Assembly: GCF_024679245.1 (NCBI RefSeq)
Contig: NC_090183.1
Span: 21,805,207 to 21,869,206, forward strand
Direction of reading: 5' to 3'
DNA: 64,000 nt
From: Pseudorasbora parva
Lineage: Eukaryota > Chordata > Actinopteri > Cypriniformes > Gobionidae
The notes beneath the pieces are model-generated. The model made no database searches, was not told where the DNA came from, and saw only the letters and a list, made by a program, of their open reading frames with translations. Shown one piece after another: positions 32,476 through 43,811 of the stretch (position 1 is the first letter of the stretch; each line of letters opens with the position of its first letter). The translations under genes were made by a program, and so were the position numbers.

Positions 32476-33597
32476 TGACTTACTGTATAACAGTTAGCGA
32501 TTACATTTCCAAAGTAACCTTCATATATACTGAATGTATGTAAGATTTGAGATTATGTCTATTTCTTTTGTGTGACTGTGGAATTTCTTTGAATTGTCAT
32601 GAATTTAATTCTACTTCCTGTCATTCAAATTCAACGTCCTGTGGGGCAGAGTCAATTCAATTAAAATTCCAATTCATGAATTAAATGGAGGCCAATTCTG
32701 AAATTCTGAATTTTACACAAGCCTGCTTGCAAAGAGAGCTCCTTTGAACACATGATGTGGGTACACAGCAATAGATTCCAAATGCAAATAACAAACTTAG
32801 ATTTAACTCCAGACCTTTTTACCTGCTTAATTAATGAAGAAATAACAAAGGAATAGCCCACACTTTTGATTCAATTGTCCAGTTACTCCTGGTCCCTTGA
32901 GAAAAAACATGGGACCAAAGAGTAGGGATGGCTATTCTCAAGAGCTGTAATTCCCAAACCTTTTCTCTAATTTGGATAAATACAATCTATGGAATGTCCT
33001 CATTCAGCTAATTCAGCTAAGTGAATGTATATATGTGTGCGTCCTGGTAACATATTTTCTGAGGTCAAAATGTCCCCACAAAGATGTCAATATCTAAAAT
33101 CCTTGTCCTTGTTTTTTGGTCCACATGAGGAAAACAGCTTGCGGGTAGGTTTAGGATTAGGGAATAGAATATATACAGTTTCTACCATATAAAAATCATT
33201 ACATCTATGGAATGTTCCCATAAAACATAAAAACCCATTGTGTGTAATGCCACATTGAGTCTTCAGGCACATGATAGCAGCACAGGTTTTGTTTACTGTT
33301 GTAAAACAGCAGGAGTCTTATATTTCAGTCATACACACCCTTCATTTAAGCCTGGGCAATGACTGCCTAATATCTTCATACAAGCTTTGTTATGTGTGTT
33401 GAGATGGAAGATTGGCATCTACAATGAATAACATAGTCATGCTGAATTTAGAATAACAATCCATTGTTTGTCCAATTTAATATAGATTATAAATTTATAT
33501 GAAAAAAGCCTTACTACTGGACACATTCTCATCCATTATTACATTTTTCTGTTGGTGTTTTTGTTTTTTTGTTGGGTTGTACAAAATGACACCAGCA
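32476..33597. other. Spacer with dispersed repeat remnants
   Basis: No gene seen. About 32580-32700 is a repeat rich in aattcaat and aattcca motifs. About 33030-33250 resembles the repeat at 1-270 in the opposite orientation (gtccccacaaagatg, gtaggtttaggattaggg). Confidence 0.5.
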
Positions 33598-33653
33598 TGT
33601 TATGTTATGTTATGTTATGTTATGTTATGTTATGTTATGTTATGTTATGTTAT
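33598..33653. repeat. (TGTTA)n microsatellite at the edge of gypsy copy 2
   Basis: About eleven TGTTA units run directly into the truncated 5' LTR. Confidence 0.95.
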
Positions 33654-33880
33654 GACTGAGAGAGAGAGTTGGACTGGGACTTCGTATACACAATAGAGAG
33701 ACTGAGAGTCTGACACGGAGTGTCTGAGCTGTGAAGGAGCGATCCATATCGTGGAGAAACTGAGTTACCACACACACATGTGTGTTTGTTTTATTTCTGA
33801 GAAGACTGAATAAAGAAAGAGAGTCCCAGTCAAAGCCGACCCCTGTCTTCTTCCTTCCTAACACAACGAACTTTACTACA
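33654..33880 (+). repeat. 5' LTR of gypsy copy 2, 5'-truncated
   Basis: Corresponds to about the last 200 bp of the 3' LTR. The first ~160 bp, including TGTGGCAAAG, are missing and the TGTTA microsatellite takes their place. It ends in ctttactaca just before the primer site. Confidence 0.85.
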
Positions 33881-33921
33881 CTGGTGCCGAAACCCGGGAT
33901 TGGAAGAAGAGAGCCGCCACC

Positions 33922-34640
33922 ATGCAAACTCCGCCGAGGACCCAACTTGCGGACATTGTCCAATCGCTCGCGGGTCTTCACCAAGAACACCACCAGGACC
34001 TGCTGGCCGTGAGGGAGGAACAACAGAAAAGGTTCGAAGCTCTCGGGCCGTTCCCCAGAAACAGACCATCGACTCGGCCGCCCCAATGACTTTAGCCAAG
34101 ATGGGTCCGGAGGATGACCCTGAGGCATTCCTGGACCTCTTTGAGCGGGCGGCCGGGTATCGGGAATGGCCCAAACCGGACTGGCCAATGCGGCTCGAGG
34201 CACAAGTAGCCGCCCACCAACTGCCAGTCCAGAATCTCCTGGTATACGACGACCTGAATCGCGCAATCCTCCAGAGGGTCGGCCGGACTCCGGAACAACA
34301 CCGGCAACGGTTCCGGACGCTAACCCTGGACGAGTTCGGTCGGCCCTTCGTCTTCGCGCACCAGCTCCGGGACTCCTGCCGCAAGTGGTTGATGGCGGCT
34401 GGGAGTGACGTCGAGGACATCATCGATCGTGTGGCACTGGAGCAGTTTGTGGCAAGGCTGCCGAGGAGGACTGCACAATGGGTCCAGTGCCACCGCCGGG
34501 CGTCGCTAGACCAGGCCATCCAGCAGGCGGAGGATGAAATGGTGGCGTGCCGAGGGGTCGGCGAAACCCTACCATCAGCTTCTCTCTCTCTCTCTCTTCT
34601 TTTTCCCCCTCCTCTCTCTCTAAACCTGTCCCTCTACCCA
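33922..34640 (+). pseudogene. gag of gypsy copy 2 (frameshifted)
   Basis: Starts at ATG 33922 (gccgccaccATG), reads about 55 codons, then shifts frame near 34040; the first frame stops at 34088. The capsid continues in another frame (DDPEAFLDLFERAAG, RVGRTPEQHRQRFRTL, LRDSCRKWLM) to about 34570. From about 34600 the nucleocapsid frame takes over, as in copy 1. Confidence 0.8.
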
Positions 34641-36103
34641 GGTCACGCAGTACGCTGACGCCAAGGCCGGCTCCACGGTGGAGATCAGGAGCTCCAGCCG
34701 ATCCAGCCGCCGGGTACCAGCCGTCAGCGAGAGGAGGGGGAGGAGCTCAGGATCCCGGTCTGCCGGCTTCCCGGCACCCGCTCTCTCCACACCAATTCAT
34801 GACCCCACTGCCAGCCACTAGGGCCGTGGGGAAACCTGGGCCGGCGTGCTGGCGTTGCGGGGACCCCGGACAGTTTATTGATCAGTGTCCGGGGATGGAG
34901 GTGGGGACACTGGTCCGGATCCCCGATGCACCGCACGCCGCCCCCGATTTTCTATTCAGGGGTCAAAAACATAGAGTTGAGGTGGCCGTTAACCAGCACC
35001 TCCGGCATCCACTGATTTTGGGGACAAATTGGCCAGGTTTTAATAAATTATTGGGATGTTTGTGTGTGGATGCCTCTTGGGGGAAAAAAGAGAAAGGGAA
35101 GGTGGCGGTCGCGCAGGCGGGGGAGGTGGAACCGAGACCACTGGGCACTGATCCGGGAGAACCGAGCACTCCGGAAACGCCAGTGTTTTCGGAACGCAAT
35201 GACTTTCCCCTGGAACAGTCCCAGGATGAAACGCTCAAAAATGCGTTCAATCAGGTCTGTGCCATCGACGGCCATCCCCTCTGTCCTGATCAACCGCTTA
35301 CCTTTCCTTATTTTACTCTGCTAAAGGACAGGTTGTATCGGGTGACCCAAGATACCCAGACAAAACAGACTACAACCCAGTTGTTAATTCATAAAAGCCG
35401 CCGGGAAATGCTTTTCCAGGCGGCTCATCACAATCCGATGGCCGGGCATTTAGGGCAAACAGCAACACTAAACCGTCTCATGGCCCGATTCTTTTGGCCG
35501 GGCATTCACGAGAATGTACGCCGGTGGTGTGCGTCTTGTCGTGAATATCAGTTGGTAAACCCACCGGCCCAACCAAAAGCACCATTGTGCCCCCTCCCGT
35601 TGATGCAGGTCCCCTTCGAAAGAATTGGTATGGACCTCATCGGGCCATTAGAGCGGTCAGCCTGCGGACATCGCTTTGCATTAGTCCTAGTGGATTATGT
35701 AACACGATATCCTGAGGCAGTGGCACTGCGTAACATTTCGGCGAAAAGTGTTGCGAGTGCACTGTTCTCCCTAATCTCCCGGGTGGGAATCCCGAAAGAG
35801 ATTCTCACCGATCAAGGCACGGCATTCATGTCACGGACAATCCGCAAACTTTACGAATTATTGGGCATTAAATCTATTCGGACCAGCGTCTATCACCCAC
35901 AAACAGACGGGCTGGTAGAAAGATTTAATCGCACGTTGAAAACAATGATTCGTAAGTTTGTTCACGAAGACGCCAAAAATTGGGACAAATGGCTAAAACC
36001 TCTCTTGTTCGCTGTCCGCGTGGTCCCCCAAGCCTCCACGGGGTTTTCCCCCTTCGAGCTTCTCTATGGCCGCCAACCCCGAGGGGTTTTGGGATGTCAT
36101 TAG
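34600..36103 (+). pseudogene. Zinc knuckle, deleted protease, integrase of gypsy copy 2
   Basis: One open frame carries the CCHC knuckle (CWRCGDPGQFIDQCP, about 34849). It then joins directly to the C-terminal part of the protease (FRGQKHRVEVAV), so the LVDSG active site seen in copy 1 is deleted in frame. Integrase follows: HHNPMAGHLGQ, a second zinc half altered from CxxC to CREY, MDLIGPL, LTDQGTAF and HPQTDGLVERFNRT. The frame shifts near 36095 within the integrase C-terminus. Confidence 0.85.
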
Positions 36104-37545
36104 GGAAGCTTGGGAGGACGGACCATCCGCTAGTAAAAACGAAATTCAGTTTGTGTTAGACCTGAGAACAAAACTCCACACGCTGGGGCGGCTTTCAATG
36201 GAGAATTTGTTACAGGCTCAAGACAAACAAAGACAGCTGCACAACAAAGGGGCTAGATTACGACAATTTTCACCGGGAGAGAAAGTACTGCTATTACTCC
36301 CAACCTCTAGTTCCAAATTACTCGCCAAGTGGCAAGGACCGTTTGAGGTCACACGACGAGTAGGTGATCTGAACTATGAGGTAATTCGATCCGACAGGGA
36401 CGGGGCACGTCAGATATACCACCTCAATTTATTAAAAAAATGGGTTGAGGCAGAGGCTGTGATGCTGGCGACGGTAGTGAGTGGAGAGGATGATCTCGGA
36501 CCAGAGGCGGTTCAAAAGTCACAATCTCCCGCTCTGGTCCCAGGGGGAGATCACCTCTCACCCTCCCAGATCATAGACCTCAAACAATTTCAGGCGGATT
36601 TCGCCGACATGTTCTCGCCCCTACCGGGTCGGACAGACCTCATCCAACACCACGTTGAGACCGAGCCGGGCGTGGTTGTGCACAGCCGACCATATAGATT
36701 GCCTGAACACAAGAAAAAAGTGGTTCAAGCAGAATTAGAGGCAATGCTGGAGATGGGGGTTATAGAAGAATCCAACAGTGACTGGGCGAGCCCGATCGTT
36801 TTGGTTCCAAAACCTGACGGCTCGGTCCGTTTCTGCATGGATTACAGAAAAGTCAATGCAGTGTCGAAATTTGATGCATATCCCATGCCACGGATTGACG
36901 AATTACTTGATCGGCTAGGTACTGCTCGTTTTTATTCGACACTGGACTTGACAAAGGGTTACTGGCAGATCCACTTGTCTCCAGTAACCAAAGAAAAAAA
37001 CGCTTTTACCACACCGTTTGGATTACACCAATTCGTTACGCTTCCTTTCGGGCTGTTCGGGGCACCTGTGACTTTTCAGCGTCTGATGGACCGAATTCTT
37101 CCAGCCGCATGCTTCATATGCCGCTGCCTATCTGGATGATATCAGAATTTATAGTGGTGACTGGCAGCGTCATATGCAGCATTTGCGAGCAGTCCTCAGG
37201 TCGCTGAGAAGGGCGGGGCTCACGGCCAAGCCGAAGAAGTGTGCAATTGGGCGGGTGGAAGTAAGATATCTGGGATTCCACTTGGGTCATGGGCAGGTGC
37301 GTCCCCAAATTAATAAGACCGCAGCGGTTGCGGCCTGCCCAAGACCCAAGACCAAAAAGGAGGTTAGACAGTTCCTGGGGCTGGCGGGATATTATAGGAG
37401 GATTGTACCTAATTATTCGGACCTCGCCAGCCCGCTGACTGATCTAACTAAAAAGGAAGAACCAGATACAGTTTGGTGGACGGAGCAGTGCCAGCAGGCT
37501 TTCACTCAGTTAAAGGCGGCTCTGTGTGGTGGCTCCCCGGCCTGA
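36066..37545 (+). pseudogene. Integrase tail and reverse transcriptase of gypsy copy 2 (RNase H deleted)
   Basis: 36066-37139 holds the integrase GPY/F-like tail (KWQGPFEVTRR) and RT to LPFGLFGAPVTFQRLMD. A frameshift near 37110 hits just before the YLDD region, which reads YLDD with a downstream change in another frame. 37174-37545 holds the RT connection (FLGLAGYYRRI). The frame then jumps from KAALCGG straight to the purine tract, so the ~150-residue RNase H is deleted. Confidence 0.85.
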
Positions 37546-37562
37546 GTCGGGCGGTGGGGGTA

Positions 37563-37918
37563 TGTGGCAAAGGGGGCGTGGTTCTGCGAGGTCTGCAGCG
37601 GGAGAGAGAGCTCAGAGTGGAGCGGCAGGTAAGTAGGTCAAGCACAGATGACGAACACCTGTTTCTGATTGCAGTAATTGGCAGGGAGAGAGCGCATTTA
37701 AGCCGCTGCCGGGAGAGAGCTGAGAGAGAAAGTTGGACTGTGACTTCGTATACACAACAGAGAGACTGAGAGTCTGACACGGAGTGTGAGCTGTGAAGGA
37801 GGAGTTACCACACACACGTGTGTTTGTTTTATTTCTGAAAAGACTGAATAAAGAAAGCGAGTCCCAGTCAAAGCCGACCCCTGTCTTCTTCCTTCCATAC
37901 ACAACAAACTTTACTACA
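37563..37918 (+). repeat. 3' LTR of gypsy copy 2
   Basis: 356 bp from TGTGGCAAAG to CTTTACTACA, preceded by the purine-rich tract gtcgggcggtgggggta. It contains an aataaa signal near 37848. Confidence 0.9.
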
Positions 37919-39322
37919 ATATATATATAAAAGTATAGCAAAATCCTACTTAGGAGAATTGACTCCAGTAAATGGTCTGTCCGTTTAACATGACATTTAT
38001 TAATTCACTGATTTTTTTTTCTCCAAAAAAACAGTTGTTCACAGCCATAACAACAAAAGGGAACTAACTGAACATAAAAATCATGACATGTATCTTTGAA
38101 AAAAGAGGACATGGAGGCAAATTTAACTTATTTCAAACTATGCTTCACCGAGGCCACTGAGGCTTTTCCAAGATGTTGTGTTTACAAAGTAGACATATTT
38201 ATTACATCAGCACAACTGGTCACTGTTCATCAAAATACTTTGAATGACCATATCTCACTTAGAACTTTTGGAATGTGCAGTAAGATTTGAAATGACAAAA
38301 TATCCAAGTGAACAGCTTTGACAGTTAATTGGCAAGCTGTTTGGTGTAGATATATTTTATTCTATAAATACATATTCTATATTTTAGTTTGAAGTCAGGG
38401 TTTCTTGGGGATCCTTTAAAGAACAACAACTAGAATGCAGATTTTTCTGTTGTGTATGTCACCATGACTGATTTAAACGTTGTTATAGCGTTTAACCACT
38501 CTGGGGGTTTTATTTAGTACTTTTTTAGTTCCTTTTTTTGACATGAAGACGTTTCCCTTGGCACGGTGAAACACTAAAGTATGTCCCTTACAGACAGTTG
38601 ACATTAATGTGACGTAAGCAGATTTTGCACTAGCAACACTATCATACCTTTGCAAAGGCAGATTATTATCAGCAAAGGATGTACATGCTGTGTTTGCATG
38701 TGACGTAATTTCCCAACTTTAGAATCCCTCTTTCATTTCCTTTTTTCCTGTTGGACTTTGTACCTGTTCACAGCCTGTTTCATTTGCTTTAGATAGGAAC
38801 TTGCTTGACAGACGAATAAGACAAGAACAGCTGATGAGTATGTTTTCATATATAAATTACGGTTTGCTATGTAAATAAAATCTCTGTATTGCTTTAGTGG
38901 ATAATGGTAATCTGAGCAACACAACTACATCACAATTCAACCAATCCTCTATGATTAAAATAAACAATCTTTATTTTCAGCCATCTTTAAGTAATGTTTA
39001 AAATGTGTGCTTCTTTTTATTTAAGGGGAAATTCATGACATGCTCTGTCTATGTGTGTATGACGGTGTGTGTGTGTGTGTTGTCTGGAAAACCTCTACTT
39101 GTTATTCAGGTTTCCTCACGCACCTGTGACTGTAAAAGGGGAGGAGATTTAACTTAGTCTGTCTTACATTCTCACTCCTTCTCATTTCTCATTTCACTTT
39201 TGCTGTGTTTACGCCTGCATTGGAGTTGTTTTTATTGCAGTTATTGTTTTTACTTTATTAAGCAATTTTAAAATCCTCTGTGTTTTTATGTTTGGCAAAG
39301 TGTCTGATTTCAGGATTTCAGC
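37919..39322. other. card14 upstream region
   Basis: No transposon or other gene was recognised in most of this stretch. A short TG run lies at 39066-39080. A pyrimidine-rich segment (ttctcactccttctcatttc) lies about 150 bp before the first coding exon. Possible acceptors (atttcag at 39313, gatttcag at 39321) mean the 5' UTR may begin in an upstream non-coding exon. No confident core promoter was found. Confidence 0.45.
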
Positions 39323-39533
39323 ATGACTGAGAGTGTCCTGAGCACTCCGGACTTAAAGGATCTAGAGGAAGAAGAACTGTGGGTCCTTATTGATGATAAC
39401 CGCCATGCGATCTCTCTTGGCGTCCGTCCCTGTGTTCTCATCCCTTACCTGCGCCAGGCACGTGTCCTCACAAACCTGGATGAGGATGAGATTTTTACCA
39501 ATCCCCGTTTCACCAACCGCTCCATGAGGACAA
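39323..39533 (+). CDS. card14: card14 exon 1 (coding): CARD, first half
   Basis: Starts MTESVLSTPDLKDLEEEEL and includes NRHAISL, LIPYLRQARVL and LDEDEIF, the CARD helices shared by the CARMA family. Ends phase 1 before gtaagac. Confidence 0.92.
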
Positions 39534-42446
39534 GTAAGACACTCTGACTTATGGAAATCAGGGAAGAGATGTTGGAAATACTGTATGCCAGAACATGACA
39601 AGTTAATGAAGTGCAAACTAAAAAAGAAAAAAAGGGGAAAAGAAAAACGTGTTCTAATATTTACCTTATAATTTAATGGAAAGGTGGAAATTAAGATATT
39701 TTCTTTCAGGACAGTTTTGTTTTGGATTAGAGCGATAAAAGTGATAATTCACTCTTATGTTGTCCCAAACCTGCTGTATGCTATTATTTTTTCAGTGAAT
39801 TATAAAAGTAGACATTGCAAAAGTAGAACCGCTTGCCATACAATGCTCAAAAGCAGTGCATAGTAATCACTTACTGAAACACACATGTGATGTCAACATA
39901 CGTTTTTGAAACTGGATGAAAATAACAGCATATGGGTTTGAAATGACATGAGGGTGAGCAATTTTTTTTTATTTTTTAGGTGAACTCTTCCTTAAAGGAA
40001 TTTTTTATAGTTGATTGATAAGTATTGAAAATAAAAACATTCTAATGCATCTTACAGTATTTGTAATATAATGTCTGAATTGTCCATGTTCTTCTGCAGG
40101 TCATATGCTTGACATGTTGCATATACAGGGTCGTAATGGAGCAATGGCTCTGCTCGAAGGTCTGATGATTCATTACCCAACTCTCTACACACAGATCACA
40201 GGCCGTGAGCCCAGCATTGAACCTTCAGGCTTCAGTGGTCAGTCAGTGCGCCTTTATCCTACTCAGTTTCTGATCATGAAGCACACGCAAAGCTTATGTA
40301 TTGTAGTTAAAGTGGGTAGCTTGTTGATTTGAACCCCAGGCCTTGATCTAAACTTTTAAACTGTCCATTAAACAATGTAACTCCAGTTACGAATGGATAT
40401 ATTTTCATGTGTGTGTCAAGGCTAATTAGCTAAACCTTGCTTCTGTGCTTTCCAGGCCTGATAAATTACACTGAGCTGACAGAGTACCTAGTTAGTGCTG
40501 TGAGCAGTATGCAGACAGAGCTACAAGTGGCACGGCAAGTGGCTGTACGGCAAAAAGCTCGATGCTGTGAGCTGGAGGGGAAACTGAAACAGGTCCAACA
40601 AAACAACGAAGAGTTCAGCCAGATGCAGGAAGAGCATGGACAACTTCGCAGTCACCTAGATGGTGTGCACTTGACACAGCTTCACATCAATGTGGCTATA
40701 ATGTTTTATTAATAAATCATTAGCAAAATTGTCATTTATGTAACTAAAATATCAAGTTTTATAATATTAACTACAGTTTACAATTAAATGTAAAATGTAA
40801 TTATCATTAATGCAATTAATGAAAGTTAATTTTATTTTTATTAAATTACTACATGTTAATTAATTATGTGCTTTGAGAAAGTTAATTGTGTGGTACAATG
40901 TTTTCGCACAATCAAACAGTGTTTCTTTGCCTCTTTTGCCTATTAAATGTCTGCTTGTCATCTGTGTAGGTTTAAACAGGAAACTGCTCAAACTGAAGGA
41001 TGAGAAATGTGATCTTTATGTCAGATATACTGCAGTTCTTGAGGAGAAGTCTGCAACCATTGTACGCAACAGAGACCTGCAACTGGAGGTAAGGAACTAG
41101 ATTTTGTCTCTGTTTTTACTTGGACTTTCAGTAAGTTAAAATAACAAATTGTTTCATTCATGTTCCTGATAGAGAAAAGAATTCCATGAAATAGAAATTA
41201 ATTTGTCTGTGTAGCATATTTCAAAATCTGTTGATTAGTACTAGTTCAACAACATATTTGCTCATGTTTATGTCATTACTTATGTAAAAATAATTATCTT
41301 TTCTGGTGGACATGGAAAACTTTCCAAATGATAATGTAAAGATTTCAAAAATACCAGACAAATGTTAAGGTTAAAAAAAGTACATGCTGTATAAGCAACA
41401 TAAATGTTTATACATGACATTGTATGAATACGTCTAGTACGGAATGTATTACATAGCAATTGCAAGCATACTTTCATAGTTGTTTTGTTTGGTTTGAATT
41501 TGTTTAGATGGTTACCGGGCAATGTATTTTTTTAAGCTGCTGTTCACAAGAAACCGTGAACCCTTTTGCTTTTCCTTTTTTTCCTTTTTTTTTGGTTTGT
41601 TACATTAACAAAACAAACAGAACACTTTTTTGTGTCCTTTTATTCTACTTGGCAGAGATCCATTAAGAGGACAGAAAGAAAAACTACAGTATAATCAGCA
41701 ACAAAAAGCAGTAATGCTGGCTTGTTTTACAATAACATCAGGGCATAATTCAGTCTCTTCTTCTCACCTCTTCTACAGATTTACCAGCTGCAGTGTGATT
41801 TAAGGAAGTCACAGAAAGAGACAGACTTCCAGAGGCAACGTTCCTTAAAGAATCCAAGTGACACACAGAAGCTCAAAGATGAACTCAATGCTGTACGCGC
41901 AAAGTTACTGGAGACTGAGATATTCTCCCCGGTGAATAAGAGACTATATATATATTACTTGTTTTTATAGTAATATATCAAGTCAACCAATTTTAGGACT
42001 CAATCTTATCTAGCTGACCTTCACGGTAAATATGTCTGTCTCTTTATTTTTTAATCAGGTACAGCAGGATATCCTTGAGAATGATTTAAAGGAGACAGAG
42101 ACCAGACGTTTAGAACTTGCTGAGGATGTCAGTAGACTAAGTGAGGAGAATGAACGACTCCAGCAAGAGAAAGAGGAGGTAAAACCGGTCTCTCCTTAAC
42201 CTTAATATTGTTTGTTTGTTTTGTCTTTGTTTTTTTTTTCTTTAAATCTTGTATGTTGTATTTGTTTTTTTCTTATTTAATGATTTACTCCCCCTCAAGC
42301 CATCCTAGATGTCTAATCCAAGCATTATAATGGCAGTGAATAGGAGCCCAAAATTTGAAGCCCAATTTTTTTTAATGATGGATCCACTCTTTTGGGGCCG
42401 TTTGGCCTATTCACTGCCATTTTAATGCCTGGATTAGCCATGACAT

Positions 42447-42525
<79 letters not shown>

Positions 42526-43776
42526 GATTGTATTATCTAAAAGAAGAATGACATAATAAGCCCTATTCAGAAGGTAAATGTTTCTTATGTGGACGTCCAT
42601 AAAAATAATTTGCATGCAACCTCAGTGATTCGGATGGCGATTTAGTCACACGGTGGAGGATTGAGTTTTGTGATTATACAAAACTGGTAACACGCTGCTC
42701 ACGTGTCTGCTGTAAATGAAAATGTTGGCTTAGAATAATACAAATAATTTCATATTTCATTTAATAATAGTAAATTATTAATTATTTAATACAGCCTCTT
42801 TACATGAGGTAAATATAATGCTGCTAATTTAACCTATATAACGTTAACTATTGCCGTAATAACGTCCCATTTCAAATGTTTTTCTTCTCTTTCTCTTTTG
42901 AGTGGTATAAGATTATTCTTGTACATTTCCAGGATTTCAGTAATAAAAGTGTAAGTTAGATCTTTAAAATGCATCCAAATTACAGCAAAGCCAAACGATA
43001 CAGTGCTCTGCAGTGGTCAAAGAGGGTATAGGAATCTCTTTTTGAAAACTCAGATATCTGGTTTTCGGACGGCAATTAAATGACCACAGTTGGTAATTCA
43101 GCTGAGATTTTTTGCAGTGGTGGGAGGAAAACACTGACATTCTGAATTTGGATGGCAATAAAATCACAGACTAGCCTCTGAAAATACCTTACAACCCTAA
43201 GAGAAACAATTACCGTCCGAATAGGGCTATTTATACCAAATAACTCTGATCTTTCAAGTATTCATACTCTTGGGTAATCGACGCACCGCCCTAAATAAAC
43301 CCGTCTATTGTGTGATACCCTGAAATTTTGAATATTCTGATCTAATATGATTTCTGACCTGTAAGGTTGCCAGAATAATAATCATACACAGTGTGTTAAT
43401 AGGCCAGAGGAGAACTGGCACCCCGACTGAGTCTGGTTTCTCCCAAGGTTTATTTTTCTCCATCATGCCCTGATGGAGTTTTGGTTCCTTGCCACTGTTG
43501 CCTTTGGCTTGGCTTGCTCAGTTGGGGACACTAAAATTATGATCAAAGTTATTCAACTAAATATACAAATAAAATTTATGAAATAGGTTTTATTTAATTC
43601 TATAAACTATAATTCTGATCTGCCAACATTGTCGCTAAATTAAAATAAGCTGATAACATCACTATTTTCCCCAGACGACTGTACAGCCAAATAAAATTTT
43701 GTTGCAATATTGTCCTGTTTGACACTGTCAAGCTGCTTTGACACAATCATGATTGTAAAAGCGCTATATAAATAAA

Positions 43777-43811
<35 letters not shown>

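Larger units (their letters stand above)
33654..37918 (+). mobile_element. Ty3/gypsy element with integrase before RT (Gmr1-like), copy 2, internally deleted
   Basis: The order on the + strand is: truncated 5' LTR, primer site 33882-33899, gag (ATG 33922), zinc knuckle, integrase, RT, then the 3' LTR. The same unusual gene order as copy 1 is visible. The protease active-site segment and all of RNase H are missing compared with copy 1, and several frameshifts break gag and pol. The two LTRs differ by indels (for example a ~22-base segment near 33741-33765 absent from the 3' LTR), so this copy is older than copy 1. Confidence 0.9.

Noticed and set aside
33830..34519. 229-codon minus-strand frame
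   Set aside because: Antisense shadow of gag of gypsy copy 2.
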